Assembly (NCBI GenBank): GCA_963851085.1
Contig: CAWKNX010000002.1
Location: 1-64,000, forward strand
Direction of reading: 5' to 3'
DNA from: DATFVJ01 sp963851085
GTDB taxonomy: Bacteria; Actinomycetota; Actinomycetes; Streptosporangiales; Streptosporangiaceae
DNA: 64,000 nt
Shown here: positions 48,352 through 55,082 of the stretch, one piece after another
Position numbering within the stretch: position 1 is the stretch's first letter
How the letters are laid out: each line of letters begins with the position of its first letter
Translations under genes and position numbers: made by a program
The notes under the pieces: generated by a model
Told to the model about the DNA's origin: nothing
What the model saw: the letters and a program-made list of their open reading frames with translations, nothing else
The model's database searches: none

Positions 48352-48716
48352 GGGAGCCGCCGAGTGGGGGTCTAATTTTGTAACCTTGGTGGTAGTAGCG
48401 AAATAGGGACGCATGGGACTAATGAGGCGTCTTGACGGCCCAGCGCGCACCCTCGGAGCAGTCACACCTTGATCCTTAACGGCTGCTTAGCGTGCAACCG
48501 TGCGCGGGGGTGCGGCACGGTGCCACACAGTCCCATGACCTGCGAAGATACGTCACACCCGCCTCTGGGAGTGCACCGAAGTGCGACACGGTTGGCTCCC
48601 GGTTTGGCTCCCAGCGGACCTGGCCGCCGTTGGTGCGGCACGGCCGACCGCGCCGTCAACGCTTGAGCTCGCCCCGTTCGCGGCGTGTGAGCGATCTTGT
48701 CTGCGGTGCCGCCTGA
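48352..48716. other. Region upstream of sigA with att-like repeat
   Basis: 365 bases. Near sigA it holds an AT-rich patch (ttacaaaattagac on the minus strand, 48375-48390) likely used by the sigA promoter. At 48570-48611 is a sequence, cggttggctcccggtttgg within it, that recurs at 52431-52466. No gene seen. Confidence 0.4.
48570..48612. repeat. Left att-like or integrase arm repeat
   Basis: Contains TTGGCTCCC twice in tandem (48591-48599 and 48603-48611). About 26 of 32 bases align in the same orientation with 52435-52466, which follows the integrase relic. Possible left boundary of the sigA-dnaG insertion. Confidence 0.4.
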
Positions 48717-48996
48717 CTAGCCAGCTCCGTCCGCATCTGGTCCCGGATTGGGGACGGGGCCTATGAATTGGCTGCACCGACCTTGCCCAGCCTCCGTAGT
48801 GCGATAGGTACGCTCCCAGCTCGATGTAAGCCCGGTCGAGCCGGTCTTGACGCCGCACCTCCCGAGCCATCTCCTGCTCATGGGCATGCGTGCGCTGGTC
48901 GCGTTTACCGCCAAGCCAATTGTTCAGCCACCCGCTTAGCAGGCCGCCTGCCGCCACGAGCCCGCCACCGGTCAGCACCGCCAAGAATGTGTTCAT
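48717..48996 (-). pseudogene. Small membrane-anchored protein, frameshifted
   Basis: The ATG at 48996 gives MNTFLAVLTGGGLVAAGGLL then SGWLNNWLGGKRDQRTHAHE and QEMAREVRRQDRLDRAYIEL. That is a single N-terminal TM helix plus a charged coiled coil, a family seen in actinomycete mobile elements. After LSHYGGWARSVQPI the frame should continue FIGPVPNPGPDADGAG, but that lies in another frame, ending near 48717. The rest of the protein is missing. Confidence 0.6.
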
Positions 48997-49042
48997 GGGG
49001 GAGAGTCTGGCATCCGGGCAGCACCGTGGCACACTCGAACAT

Positions 49043-49354
49043 GTGAGCGAATCCAGGCCACCGCCTGATCCGGACCGCCTGCTTGGCGCGAAGCTGCGCG
49101 GCACGGCGGAGCATCACGCCAAATGGCAGGAGCTGACGGCGGAAGAACACACCGCAGCCGTGGTGGAGCTGCGCGACCTGGCCGGGGGGCGCTCGGACCT
49201 GCTGGCCGAGGAAGCCGGGCTGCTGACCGGTTTCTACGAGGACCACATCAACGGGCCGCTCAAGCGCTGCGCCGCCGAGCTGCTCATCGCGGCCGGTGCC
49301 GACGAGAGCCTTATCCCGGCCTGGATCGAGGAAGGGCGCAGGCGGCGGCGTTGA
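49043..49354 (+). CDS. Conserved hypothetical protein of actinomycete mobile elements
   Basis: 103 aa from the GTG at 49043. PPPDPDRLLGAKLRGTAEHH AKWQELTAEEHTAAVVELRD, then DLLAEEAGLLTGFYEDHING and AGADESLIPAWIEEGRRRRR. Helical, with a typical final WIEEGRRR. I have seen this type only beside integrative-element genes; function unknown. Divergent from the frameshifted membrane gene by 46 bp. Confidence 0.65.
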   Translation: MSESRPPPDPDRLLGAKLRGTAEHHAKWQELTAEEHTAAVVELRDLAGGRSDLLAEEAGLLTGFYEDHINGPLKRCAAELLIAAGADESLIPAWIEEGRRRRR

Positions 49355-49800
49355 GCAGTCTGCCGTTCGCAGCTCAGGAGGCCAGCCGACCGCCGCAGGG
49401 CATCGTGTCGCCGAGCAAAGACCACAGTCAAGGGCGCTCGCTACGCTCGCGTCCTTCGGATGGCGCAAGCGCCACTCTTGAGTGTGATCTTCCACAGCAA
49501 ATCCGGCACCTGGCAGGAGGACGGGGGAAGACCAGGCATGATCGCTAAGCGTCAGGCACTCAGCCGCTGCCGGATAGCAAGAAACCTTGCCAGATCACGG
49601 CGTTGCAAACAGAATGCCACATGAGGCTTCTAGACTGCGGCGCCGCTTGGCCTTAGGAAAGGTGGTGGGGCCACGCGCCGCGCAGGCAGGAGCGCAACGT
49701 GTCGGCGCTACCGACCGCCAAACGAGCTGCGTGGTTGACGGTCGACCTCGCTCAATGGACCGGTCGTGACAGCAGGCCGCGCTGCTCAAAAGGGGATGAC
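49355..49800. other. Intergenic region, no gene seen
   Basis: 446 bases between the WIEEGRRR protein and the two-TM gene. GC falls steadily toward 49800. No convincing ORF, repeat or promoter identified. Confidence 0.35.
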
Positions 49801-50667
49801 ATGGATGGGGACCGGAAACCGCGCGATACCATTCACAAATGGAAGGTCGCCCGATGGTGGAGCCTAGGCGGGCTCGGCTTCATTGCGGGGCTGAGCCTGA
49901 TTGGGCTAGTTATCGCATGGTCTGGCAATCCCGCCAGCACCACCCTGCGCTACGAGTTTGCGAAGACGTGCATGGCGGTGCTGGCCGTTGCCTTCTTCGG
50001 TGGCCTGGCCACCATAGCGACGTTCAGCTTTCAGCACAGCCGCACTCAAGAGGATGACCAGTCCCGACGCGAAGCGGAAAGAAACGAGCGAAAGCTGGAG
50101 CAGTGCCATGGCCAAGACGATCAGCTGCGTTCGATAATGGAAGAGACACTGACCGCTTACAACCGAGTCAAGCGAATCCGACGGCTTCTGAAGGCCGAGA
50201 CCAACAACGGGGTCGGCCTTCTCACGGTCGCCGTCTACGACAAGCACATGGCCGACCTCATCGACGAACAGCTCACGTTCGAGAGGTTGAAGAAACTTCC
50301 CCCATTCATCCGTGACGAACGCGTCAGCCTCCCTCCCAGTCATGAGGCGGCCACGTCCAAGAGAGCGATGAAAGAAAAAACCCTCCAGAAGACATACGAA
50401 GATATCGAGGAATACCTCAACGACGTGATCAAGGAATACGAGAAGAAACGCTACACAGTGTCGCTCAACGACAGCGTATCCCTAGTCGGGCTCGACAACC
50501 TGCGGGGGTTCATCGGCCACAAGCTCGTGACACATGTATCGGATCAGATGGACGAGGTCATCGATATTCTGCGGGATGCGATTTGGCTGCCCCTCGGGCA
50601 GCACATGCTGGCAAACACGTCCGCGCCGAAAGACGAAACACAGCTTGCACTCGCCTCGCATAAGTGA
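49801..50667 (+). CDS. Two-transmembrane protein with cytosolic helical domain
   Basis: 288 aa. The ATG at 49801, preceded by AAGGGG, is preferred over the in-frame start at 49699. Two hydrophobic helices near residues 18-40 (SLGGLGFIAGLSLIGLVIAW) and 55-78 (FAKTCMAVLAVAFFGGLATI). Then about 200 residues of charged, helical cytosolic sequence with probable coiled coil (RREAERNERKLEQCHGQDDQ; TLQKTYEDIEEYLNDVIKEY). Clearly lower GC and Lys-rich codon choice than the neighbours, pointing to recent transfer. The layout recalls 2TM effectors of defence systems, but no sensor or nuclease motif is visible. Function unknown. Confidence 0.65.
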   Translation: MDGDRKPRDTIHKWKVARWWSLGGLGFIAGLSLIGLVIAWSGNPASTTLRYEFAKTCMAVLAVAFFGGLATIATFSFQHSRTQEDDQSRREAERNERKLEQCHGQDDQLRSIMEETLTAYNRVKRIRRLLKAETNNGVGLLTVAVYDKHMADLIDEQLTFERLKKLPPFIRDERVSLPPSHEAATSKRAMKEKTLQKTYEDIEEYLNDVIKEYEKKRYTVSLNDSVSLVGLDNLRGFIGHKLVTHVSDQMDEVIDILRDAIWLPLGQHMLANTSAPKDETQLALASHK

Positions 50668-51084
50668 TTGCCACCAGTTCGATTCGTTAAACGAAAGTCG
50701 CGATGTTGATGACGTCCGCGCCCAGTGCCTCCGGAAACGTGAGTGTGTCGATTGACACTTAAGCGTCAAGTCGCTCACGTGCAGCACGAGAGTGCAGCAA
50801 CCGCAGCGGTGCCGAGCGATTCGCTCGGCAACCAATGCAAACCGCGCACGTTCGCAAACGACCGCCAATGACCGCACTGCCAGTAGTTCGCATCGAGAGG
50901 GTCGGCTGCCCCTGCGGAGCCCCGAGCGTGCCCGCTGCGTGCCCAATCGAACGGCGAATCAGGGTATGAGACGGTCGGTCGCGGACACCCGTGCGCGGCA
51001 GAAACCTGGGCCAGCGCTGGCCAACGACGACCGTTAACGATCTTTGCAAGCAGGGGGCCAGGGGGGCAGGTCGCGGGGGGTTTC
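50668..51084. other. Intergenic region with a dyad
   Basis: 417 bases. Contains a nested dyad GTGTCGATTGACAC followed by TTAAGCGTCA around 50743-50772, about 80 bp past the two-TM gene stop; possible terminator without T-run. No gene seen. Confidence 0.35.
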
Positions 51085-51333
51085 CTATGCCCGGCGCTCG
51101 CCAGGTGGCACGACGAACGTGCCCCATCCCGGCCTTGTCCGCACTAGTCCTTCCTCTGCCAGGACCCCGATGGCCCTGCGCACGGTGTTGCGGGACAGCT
51201 CGTAGTGCTGCATCAGGTAGGTGAGCGACGGCAGCGCGCGGCCCGGCCTCAGCTCCCCGGCCTCGATCTGCGCCCGCAGGATCGCGGCGAGCTGGGCGAA
51301 GGGCGGTTCCTCCAGGCCCTTGTCGATGCTCAC
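51085..51333 (-). CDS. GntR-type winged-helix regulator, second copy
   Basis: 82 aa from the GTG at 51333, matching the start of the 43929-44162 paralogue (VSID-). PPFAQLAAILRAQIEAGELR PGRALPSLTYLMQHYELSRN and TVRRAIGVLAEEGLVRTRPG WGTFVVP form the complete winged helix with no effector domain. The promoter side shares a TAGCTTGATCA stretch just before the start codon with the first copy. Divergent from the decayed small-gene operon at 51501. Confidence 0.85.
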   Translation of the reverse strand: MSIDKGLEEPPFAQLAAILRAQIEAGELRPGRALPSLTYLMQHYELSRNTVRRAIGVLAEEGLVRTRPGWGTFVVPPGERRA

Positions 51334-51435
51334 AGTGATCAAGCTAGCTGACCAGGCATTACCTAGTTAAAGCCTCACCGTGTCTGAACGTGCTTGACCG
51401 GGCAGGCATATTTTGCTGCAAAAATGCCAAACAGC

Positions 51436-51493
51436 GGGACCGGCCAAGCGCTCACCAGCCGGGCCGGTCCCTTGATCCCCTAACTAGGAGGGG
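51436..51493 (+). promoter_or_regulatory. Structured leader of the second GntR-linked operon
   Basis: GGGACCGGCC (51436-51445) pairs with GGCCGGTCCC (51462-51471). Then CCCCTA (51477-51482) faces TAGGAGGGG (51485-51493), which holds the ribosome site for the ATG at 51501. The layout is the same as at 44264-44322 although the loop sequences differ, which supports a conserved role. Confidence 0.6.
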
Positions 51494-51500
51494 ACCCAAA

Positions 51501-51783
51501 ATGGATCATCCCACGGATGCGCTCCCCCCAGGTGAGGCAGAACTGCGGGCGCTGCAAGCACTCCGGATACAGCGCCAGCAGGAGCGCCGGGCAGCCGAGG
51601 CCGAGGTGTTCGATCTCCTGCGGGAACGATGCCCCGGACTTGACGTTGGCCGCGAGATCGCCAACGGCGTCGAGCACTACAGCGCTAAGGCACTGACCGA
51701 CGACGCGCACCCCTGGGTACGTGGTCAAGCCCACCCTCGAAGGTCTCACCAGTGCTCTGCTACGCCAGGAGACGGCAACGTGA
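51501..51783 (+). pseudogene. Frameshifted paralogue of the 44555 gene
   Basis: LPPGEAELRALQALRIQRQQ to CPGLDVGREIANGVEHYSAK is followed by HPWV, where one G too many in tgggta (near 51715) breaks the frame. Removing it gives YVVKPTLEGLTSALLRQETA T-stop at 51783, overlapping the next start by GTGA. The gene order and overlaps of the first module are thus kept in a decayed form. Confidence 0.7.
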
Positions 51784-52050
51784 ACGAGGACCCCCGCAGC
51801 TTGATCGAGCGCAACCGTGAGCTGATCGCGGAGCGCCCCGGCTGGCCAGCCGGGGCGATCGAGGCGTGCCGCTCGATCGAGGCGCGATGCCCGGCTATTC
51901 GGCCTGGTGGAGCGAGGGCGACATGAGCACGCCCGAGGGAGCGCCGTACGCCGCCAGGGTGAAGGTGCCCGCTCGGCGGATCGCACCTACTACGGCCGTG
52001 ATGCCGATGATGTCGTCGCGCAAATCGAGGCCGATCGCAGCGCCCGCTGA
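51780..52050 (+). pseudogene. Frameshifted paralogue of the 44827 gene
   Basis: GTG at 51780, then EDPRSLIERNRELIAERPGW and EARCP in frame. After an indel near 51893 YSAWWSEGDMSTPEGAPYA follows in a second frame, and after another near 51960 ARSADRTYYGRDADDVVAQI ends at the TGA 52048-52050. Two shifts, so not translated as one protein. Confidence 0.65.
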
Positions 52051-52156
52051 GAACGTGACCGGGGCGACGGCACCGTCCCGGTCACCACGCACTGAGGACC
52101 CGGCCAGCCGGAAGAGGATGAGCGCCTAACGATCATGTACTGCCTACCGCGATGTG

Positions 52157-52192
52157 GAGAGCGCCCGCCCGGACCCTGTGGCGGGCGCTCTC
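52157..52192. terminator. Strong hairpin after the second module
   Basis: 13-bp perfect stem GAGAGCGCCCGCC / GGCGGGCGCTCTC with a 10-base loop. It lies about 105 bp after the last decayed small gene and before the integrase relic. Rho-independent-like but no T-run. Confidence 0.65.
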
Positions 52193-52260
52193 TCACGTTA
52201 CGGACGACGCCGCTCGCGCACGCCAGCCCGTGCAGGCAATGGCCCAGGCGGTTAAACAGC

Positions 52261-52359
52261 AAGGTCACGAAGGCGGTCTACCGTCATCAGATCGCGGACA
52301 CCGTGGCCGCCGCCGCAACGGCCTGGGATCAGATCATGCCGGGCGAGCAGACCGCGTAA
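52261..52359 (+). pseudogene. 3' end of an integrase gene
   Basis: SKVTKAVYRHQIADTVAAAA then TAWDQIMPGEQTA-stop. This matches the end of actinomycete tyrosine integrases (VTxxVYRHQxxxxxxxGAxxMD), including the catalytic Tyr in VYRH. Nothing upstream in frame. It indicates the right end of a former integrative element. Confidence 0.45.
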
Positions 52360-52375
52360 CCAGCGGCAAGAGACG

Positions 52376-52402
52376 GGCGGGCGCTCCAGTGCCCGCCTGT
52401 TT
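52376..52402 (+). terminator. Terminator of the integrase relic
   Basis: GGCGGGC / GCCCGCC stem around gctccagt, followed by TGTTT. Eighteen bases after the integrase stop. Confidence 0.6.
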
Positions 52403-52434
52403 CGCGTGCGTGGGTGTGCGGTACCGTGCAGGGA

Positions 52435-52466
52435 AGCGCAGCGCGGTTGGCTCCCAGGTTGGGCTA
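52435..52466. repeat. Right att-like or integrase arm repeat
   Basis: Matches 48579-48609 in the same orientation (CGGTTGGCTCCC core plus flanking bases, about 26 of 32). Sits right after the integrase relic and its terminator, where attR of an integrative element is expected. Confidence 0.4.
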
Positions 52467-52521
52467 CTCGATCAAGGGATCGGCAGGCCAGAGTGGGTGC
52501 TATCCAAACCGGCTGCGCAGC

Positions 52522-52563
52522 GTGTCACCAGCACTGACGTGACACAACCTCTGGCGGGAGGTT
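52522..52563. ncRNA. Two-hairpin element, copy 1
   Basis: Hairpin A: GTGTCAC (52522-52528) / GTGACAC (52539-52545). Hairpin B: AACCTC (52546-52551) / GAGGTT (52558-52563). Adjacent without gap. Copy 2 at 52713-52752 has the same layout with compensating changes, which argues for selected base pairing. Whether it is an RNA or a DNA site is open. Confidence 0.45.
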
Positions 52564-52607
52564 CCGGCGGTCGCCCCCGGGCTGGCGGAGTCTTAACGCT
52601 TGCTCAC

Positions 52608-52665
52608 GAACGTCCTCCTCCATGCACTGGGACACCAAGCCCGACATCGCATCAGGAGGACGTTC
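52608..52665. repeat. 12-bp inverted repeat between the two-hairpin copies
   Basis: GAACGTCCTCCT (52608-52619) and AGGAGGACGTTC (52654-52665), 34-base loop. The right arm contains AGGAGG, a potential ribosome site before the GTG at 52669, so it could mask translation of a short ORF there. Confidence 0.6.
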
Positions 52666-52712
52666 CTGTGATCAAGTCCTCCGGCTTACGCCTATTACTA
52701 CGGCCGCGCAGC

Positions 52713-52752
52713 GTGCCACCGCACTGACGTGGCACAACCCCTGGCGGGGGTT
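52713..52752. ncRNA. Two-hairpin element, copy 2
   Basis: Hairpin A: GTGCCAC (52713-52719) / GTGGCAC (52729-52735). Hairpin B: AACCCC (52736-52741) / GGGGTT (52747-52752). Relative to copy 1, a T-A pair became C-G in each stem, keeping both fully paired. Confidence 0.45.
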
Positions 52753-52807
52753 CCGGGGGGTCGCGCTCGGCCGCCCCCGGCGACACAGCCTTAACGACAT
52801 CACGCAG

Positions 52808-52852
52808 TTATCCACAGACTGGCTATCCCCAGACCGGCCGTCCACAGATTGG
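52808..52852 (+). promoter_or_regulatory. Three tandem DnaA-box-like 15-mers
   Basis: Exact 15-bp spacing: TTATCCACAGACTGG, CTATCCCCAGACCGG, CCGTCCACAGATTGG. The first begins with the perfect DnaA box TTATCCACA; the others deviate by two or three bases. Located between an integrative-element relic and the 3' end of dnaG. Candidate DnaA-binding site or plasmid-type iteron origin. Confidence 0.6.
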
Positions 52853-53026
52853 CGTTCAGCCCTGCCGTACCCCCTTGACACCATGCCAAGATCGTCAGTG
52901 GGGCAACGCCCCCAAGGGAGGGCGGGTCTTGCAGGGAAACCGCCGCAGCGGACCAGGATGATCTTCGGGGGATCGCCAGGGCCGGGCGCCAAGATCACCG
53001 AACTGCTTATCGTGCGGGCCCGGACT

Positions 53027-54991
53027 TCACTGGGCGCCCTCCGCACGCTCGAGCAAGACCTTGCGCCGCTGCTCCAGGGCGATGAGGTCACCGAAGAGCC
53101 GGTTGTACGCGGCCTGCTCCTCGACCGGGTTCATCCGCTGGAGCCGCGACTTTACCGCCACGATCTGCCGCGACACGGCGAGCTCGGCAACCCTGGCGAT
53201 GACACCAGCGGTGTAACCGGCGTCCGCGTCACCATCGAGGCGCGGTGGCACCAGGAGCGGCTCGACTGCAAGTCCGGTCACAAAGGCAGTGGCAGTATCG
53301 CCTGGAGCGGCGGCGCGCAACTGCGCTGCCCAATCGAGGTCACCGCGCGATCCGGCCACGCCGCCGCACTCGGCGATCAGCCGGAACGTCGCTGCGTGCA
53401 CCGGCACCGTGAAGGCGTCAGCCCCAAGCGCGTCGAAGGCAGGCCCGCACAGGGCAGGCCGCTGGACGGCCAGCTTGAGCGCCTCTCTTTCTACTCGCAC
53501 GACCGGGTCACCCGCGTCGTAGGCGGTCCCATCATTGGTGCCGGACGGCGTCCGCGCGGGCACGCCGGGCGCTGCTGCCGCGCCTCCCCCTCGTCGCGAG
53601 TGACGCGCGGGTGCACCAGCCTCGTTTCGGCCAGGCGGCCGATCCGCCGGCCGGGACTGCTCGCGCCGCAAGTACAGGCCAATGCGGGCAAGCACGAAAT
53701 CCTCGTCCATGAGACCGAGCCAGCGGTCCACCCGCTGGGCATATACCTTCCGCAGGCCCTCGTCCTTGATGCCCGCCACGACCCGCGCCGCACCGTCCAG
53801 GGCGGCGAGCCGCCCCTCGGCACTGTCCAGGTCATATTCATCCATCGCACTGCGGACGGTGAACTCGTAAAGCGGGACCCGGCGGGCGATCAGATCCCGC
53901 ACCGCCGCGTCGCCGTGCTTGAGCCGCAGATCACAGGGATCAAGGCCATCGGGCTGCACCGCCACGTACGTCTGTGTCACGAACTTCTGCTCGCTGTCGA
54001 AAGCCTTCAGCGCGGCGCGCTGACCCGCCCCGTCCCCATCGAAGGTGAAGATGACCTCGCTGGGCGACCGGTCAGTGTCCATGATCAGCCGCCGCAGAAT
54101 CTTGATATGCCCCTCACCGAACGAGGTGCCACACGTGGCTACCGCTGTCGGCACACCGGAAAGATGGCACGCCATCACGTCGGTGTACCCTTCGACGATC
54201 ACCGCCTGGCGATGCTGGGCTATCTCACGCCTCGCCAGGTCCGCCCCGTACAGCACGGAGCTCTTCTTGAACAGCGGGGTCTCAGGGGTGTTCAGGTATT
54301 TGGGGCCGTCACCTCCGGCCTCCAGCTTGCGGGCGCCGAACGCGATCACGTCGCCCGTCACATCGCGGACTGGCCACACCAGCCGCCCGCGGAACCTGTC
54401 GACCGGCCCACGCCTGCCCTCGCTCGCGAGCCCGCCGAGCAGCAGTTCCTGCTGGGTGAAGCCCCTGCCAAGCAGGTGCCTCGTGAGCGCCTCCCACTCC
54501 GCGGGCGCGTACCCGACCCCGAAGCGCTCCGCATCGGCGATCTCGAATCCGCGCTCGGCGAGGAAGGCACGGCCGTGGGCGGCGTCTGGTGCGCGCAGCC
54601 GTTCAGAAAAAAACTCGGCGGCGGCGCGGTGGGCATCGAGCAGCCGGCGGCGCTGGCCCTGCTCCCGCCCGGGAACCTGCCCGCCCTGCTCGTAGCGGAG
54701 TTCAATGCCTGCCCGGGCGGCGAGCCGTTCGACCGCGTCGGCGAAACTGAGATTCTCGATCTTCTGAACGAACGAGATGACGTCCCCGCCCTGCTGGCAC
54801 GAGAAGCAGAAATAGAGCCCCCGGGCAGGGGTTACGTTGAATGAGGGCGTCTTCTCCTCGTGGAACGGGCACAGCCCCTTCAGTGACCCGCCGCCCGCAT
54901 TGCGCAATTGCAGGTGTTCGCCGATCACATCGGCGATGGGCGAGCGCTCCCGGACGAGATCGATGTCCTCATCGCGGATCCGGCCAGCCAC
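53027..54991 (-). CDS. dnaG: DNA primase
   Basis: 654 aa, normal size. Synthesises RNA primers at the replication fork. N-terminal zinc-binding domain: CPFHEEKTPSFNVTPARGLY followed by FCFSC, i.e. Cys-x2-His ... Cys-x2-Cys. TOPRIM core: VIVEGYTDVMACHLSGV (Glu), then TFDGDGAGQRAALKAFDSEQ (Asp-x-Asp). Preceded by the RNA-polymerase-like subdomain FGARKLEAGGDGPKYLNTPE. The C-terminal helicase-interacting part is after ~490, following a Pro/Arg-rich linker. Upstream of sigA, as in many actinobacteria. Confidence 0.95.
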   Translation of the reverse strand: MAGRIRDEDIDLVRERSPIADVIGEHLQLRNAGGGSLKGLCPFHEEKTPSFNVTPARGLYFCFSCQQGGDVISFVQKIENLSFADAVERLAARAGIELRYEQGGQVPGREQGQRRRLLDAHRAAAEFFSERLRAPDAAHGRAFLAERGFEIADAERFGVGYAPAEWEALTRHLLGRGFTQQELLLGGLASEGRRGPVDRFRGRLVWPVRDVTGDVIAFGARKLEAGGDGPKYLNTPETPLFKKSSVLYGADLARREIAQHRQAVIVEGYTDVMACHLSGVPTAVATCGTSFGEGHIKILRRLIMDTDRSPSEVIFTFDGDGAGQRAALKAFDSEQKFVTQTYVAVQPDGLDPCDLRLKHGDAAVRDLIARRVPLYEFTVRSAMDEYDLDSAEGRLAALDGAARVVAGIKDEGLRKVYAQRVDRWLGLMDEDFVLARIGLYLRREQSRPADRPPGRNEAGAPARHSRRGGGAAAAPGVPARTPSGTNDGTAYDAGDPVVRVEREALKLAVQRPALCGPAFDALGADAFTVPVHAATFRLIAECGGVAGSRGDLDWAAQLRAAAPGDTATAFVTGLAVEPLLVPPRLDGDADAGYTAGVIARVAELAVSRQIVAVKSRLQRMNPVEEQAAYNRLFGDLIALEQRRKVLLERAEGAQ

Positions 54992-55082
54992 ACGCGCCTC
55001 CGCCCGGCTCGGTCCAGTGCTGACCCGGTGAGTCTATTGCCAGCCAGTGACCGCCGCCCCGCGCGTCACGGTCACGGTTGCG

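Noticed and set aside
52860..52920. Promoter TTGACA near 52875 reading toward dnaG
   Set aside because: No -10 at an acceptable distance and no gene on that strand downstream.
52622..54844. 740-codon open frame on the plus strand opposite dnaG
   Set aside because: The minus strand encodes a textbook DnaG with all motifs; the plus frame is a shadow.
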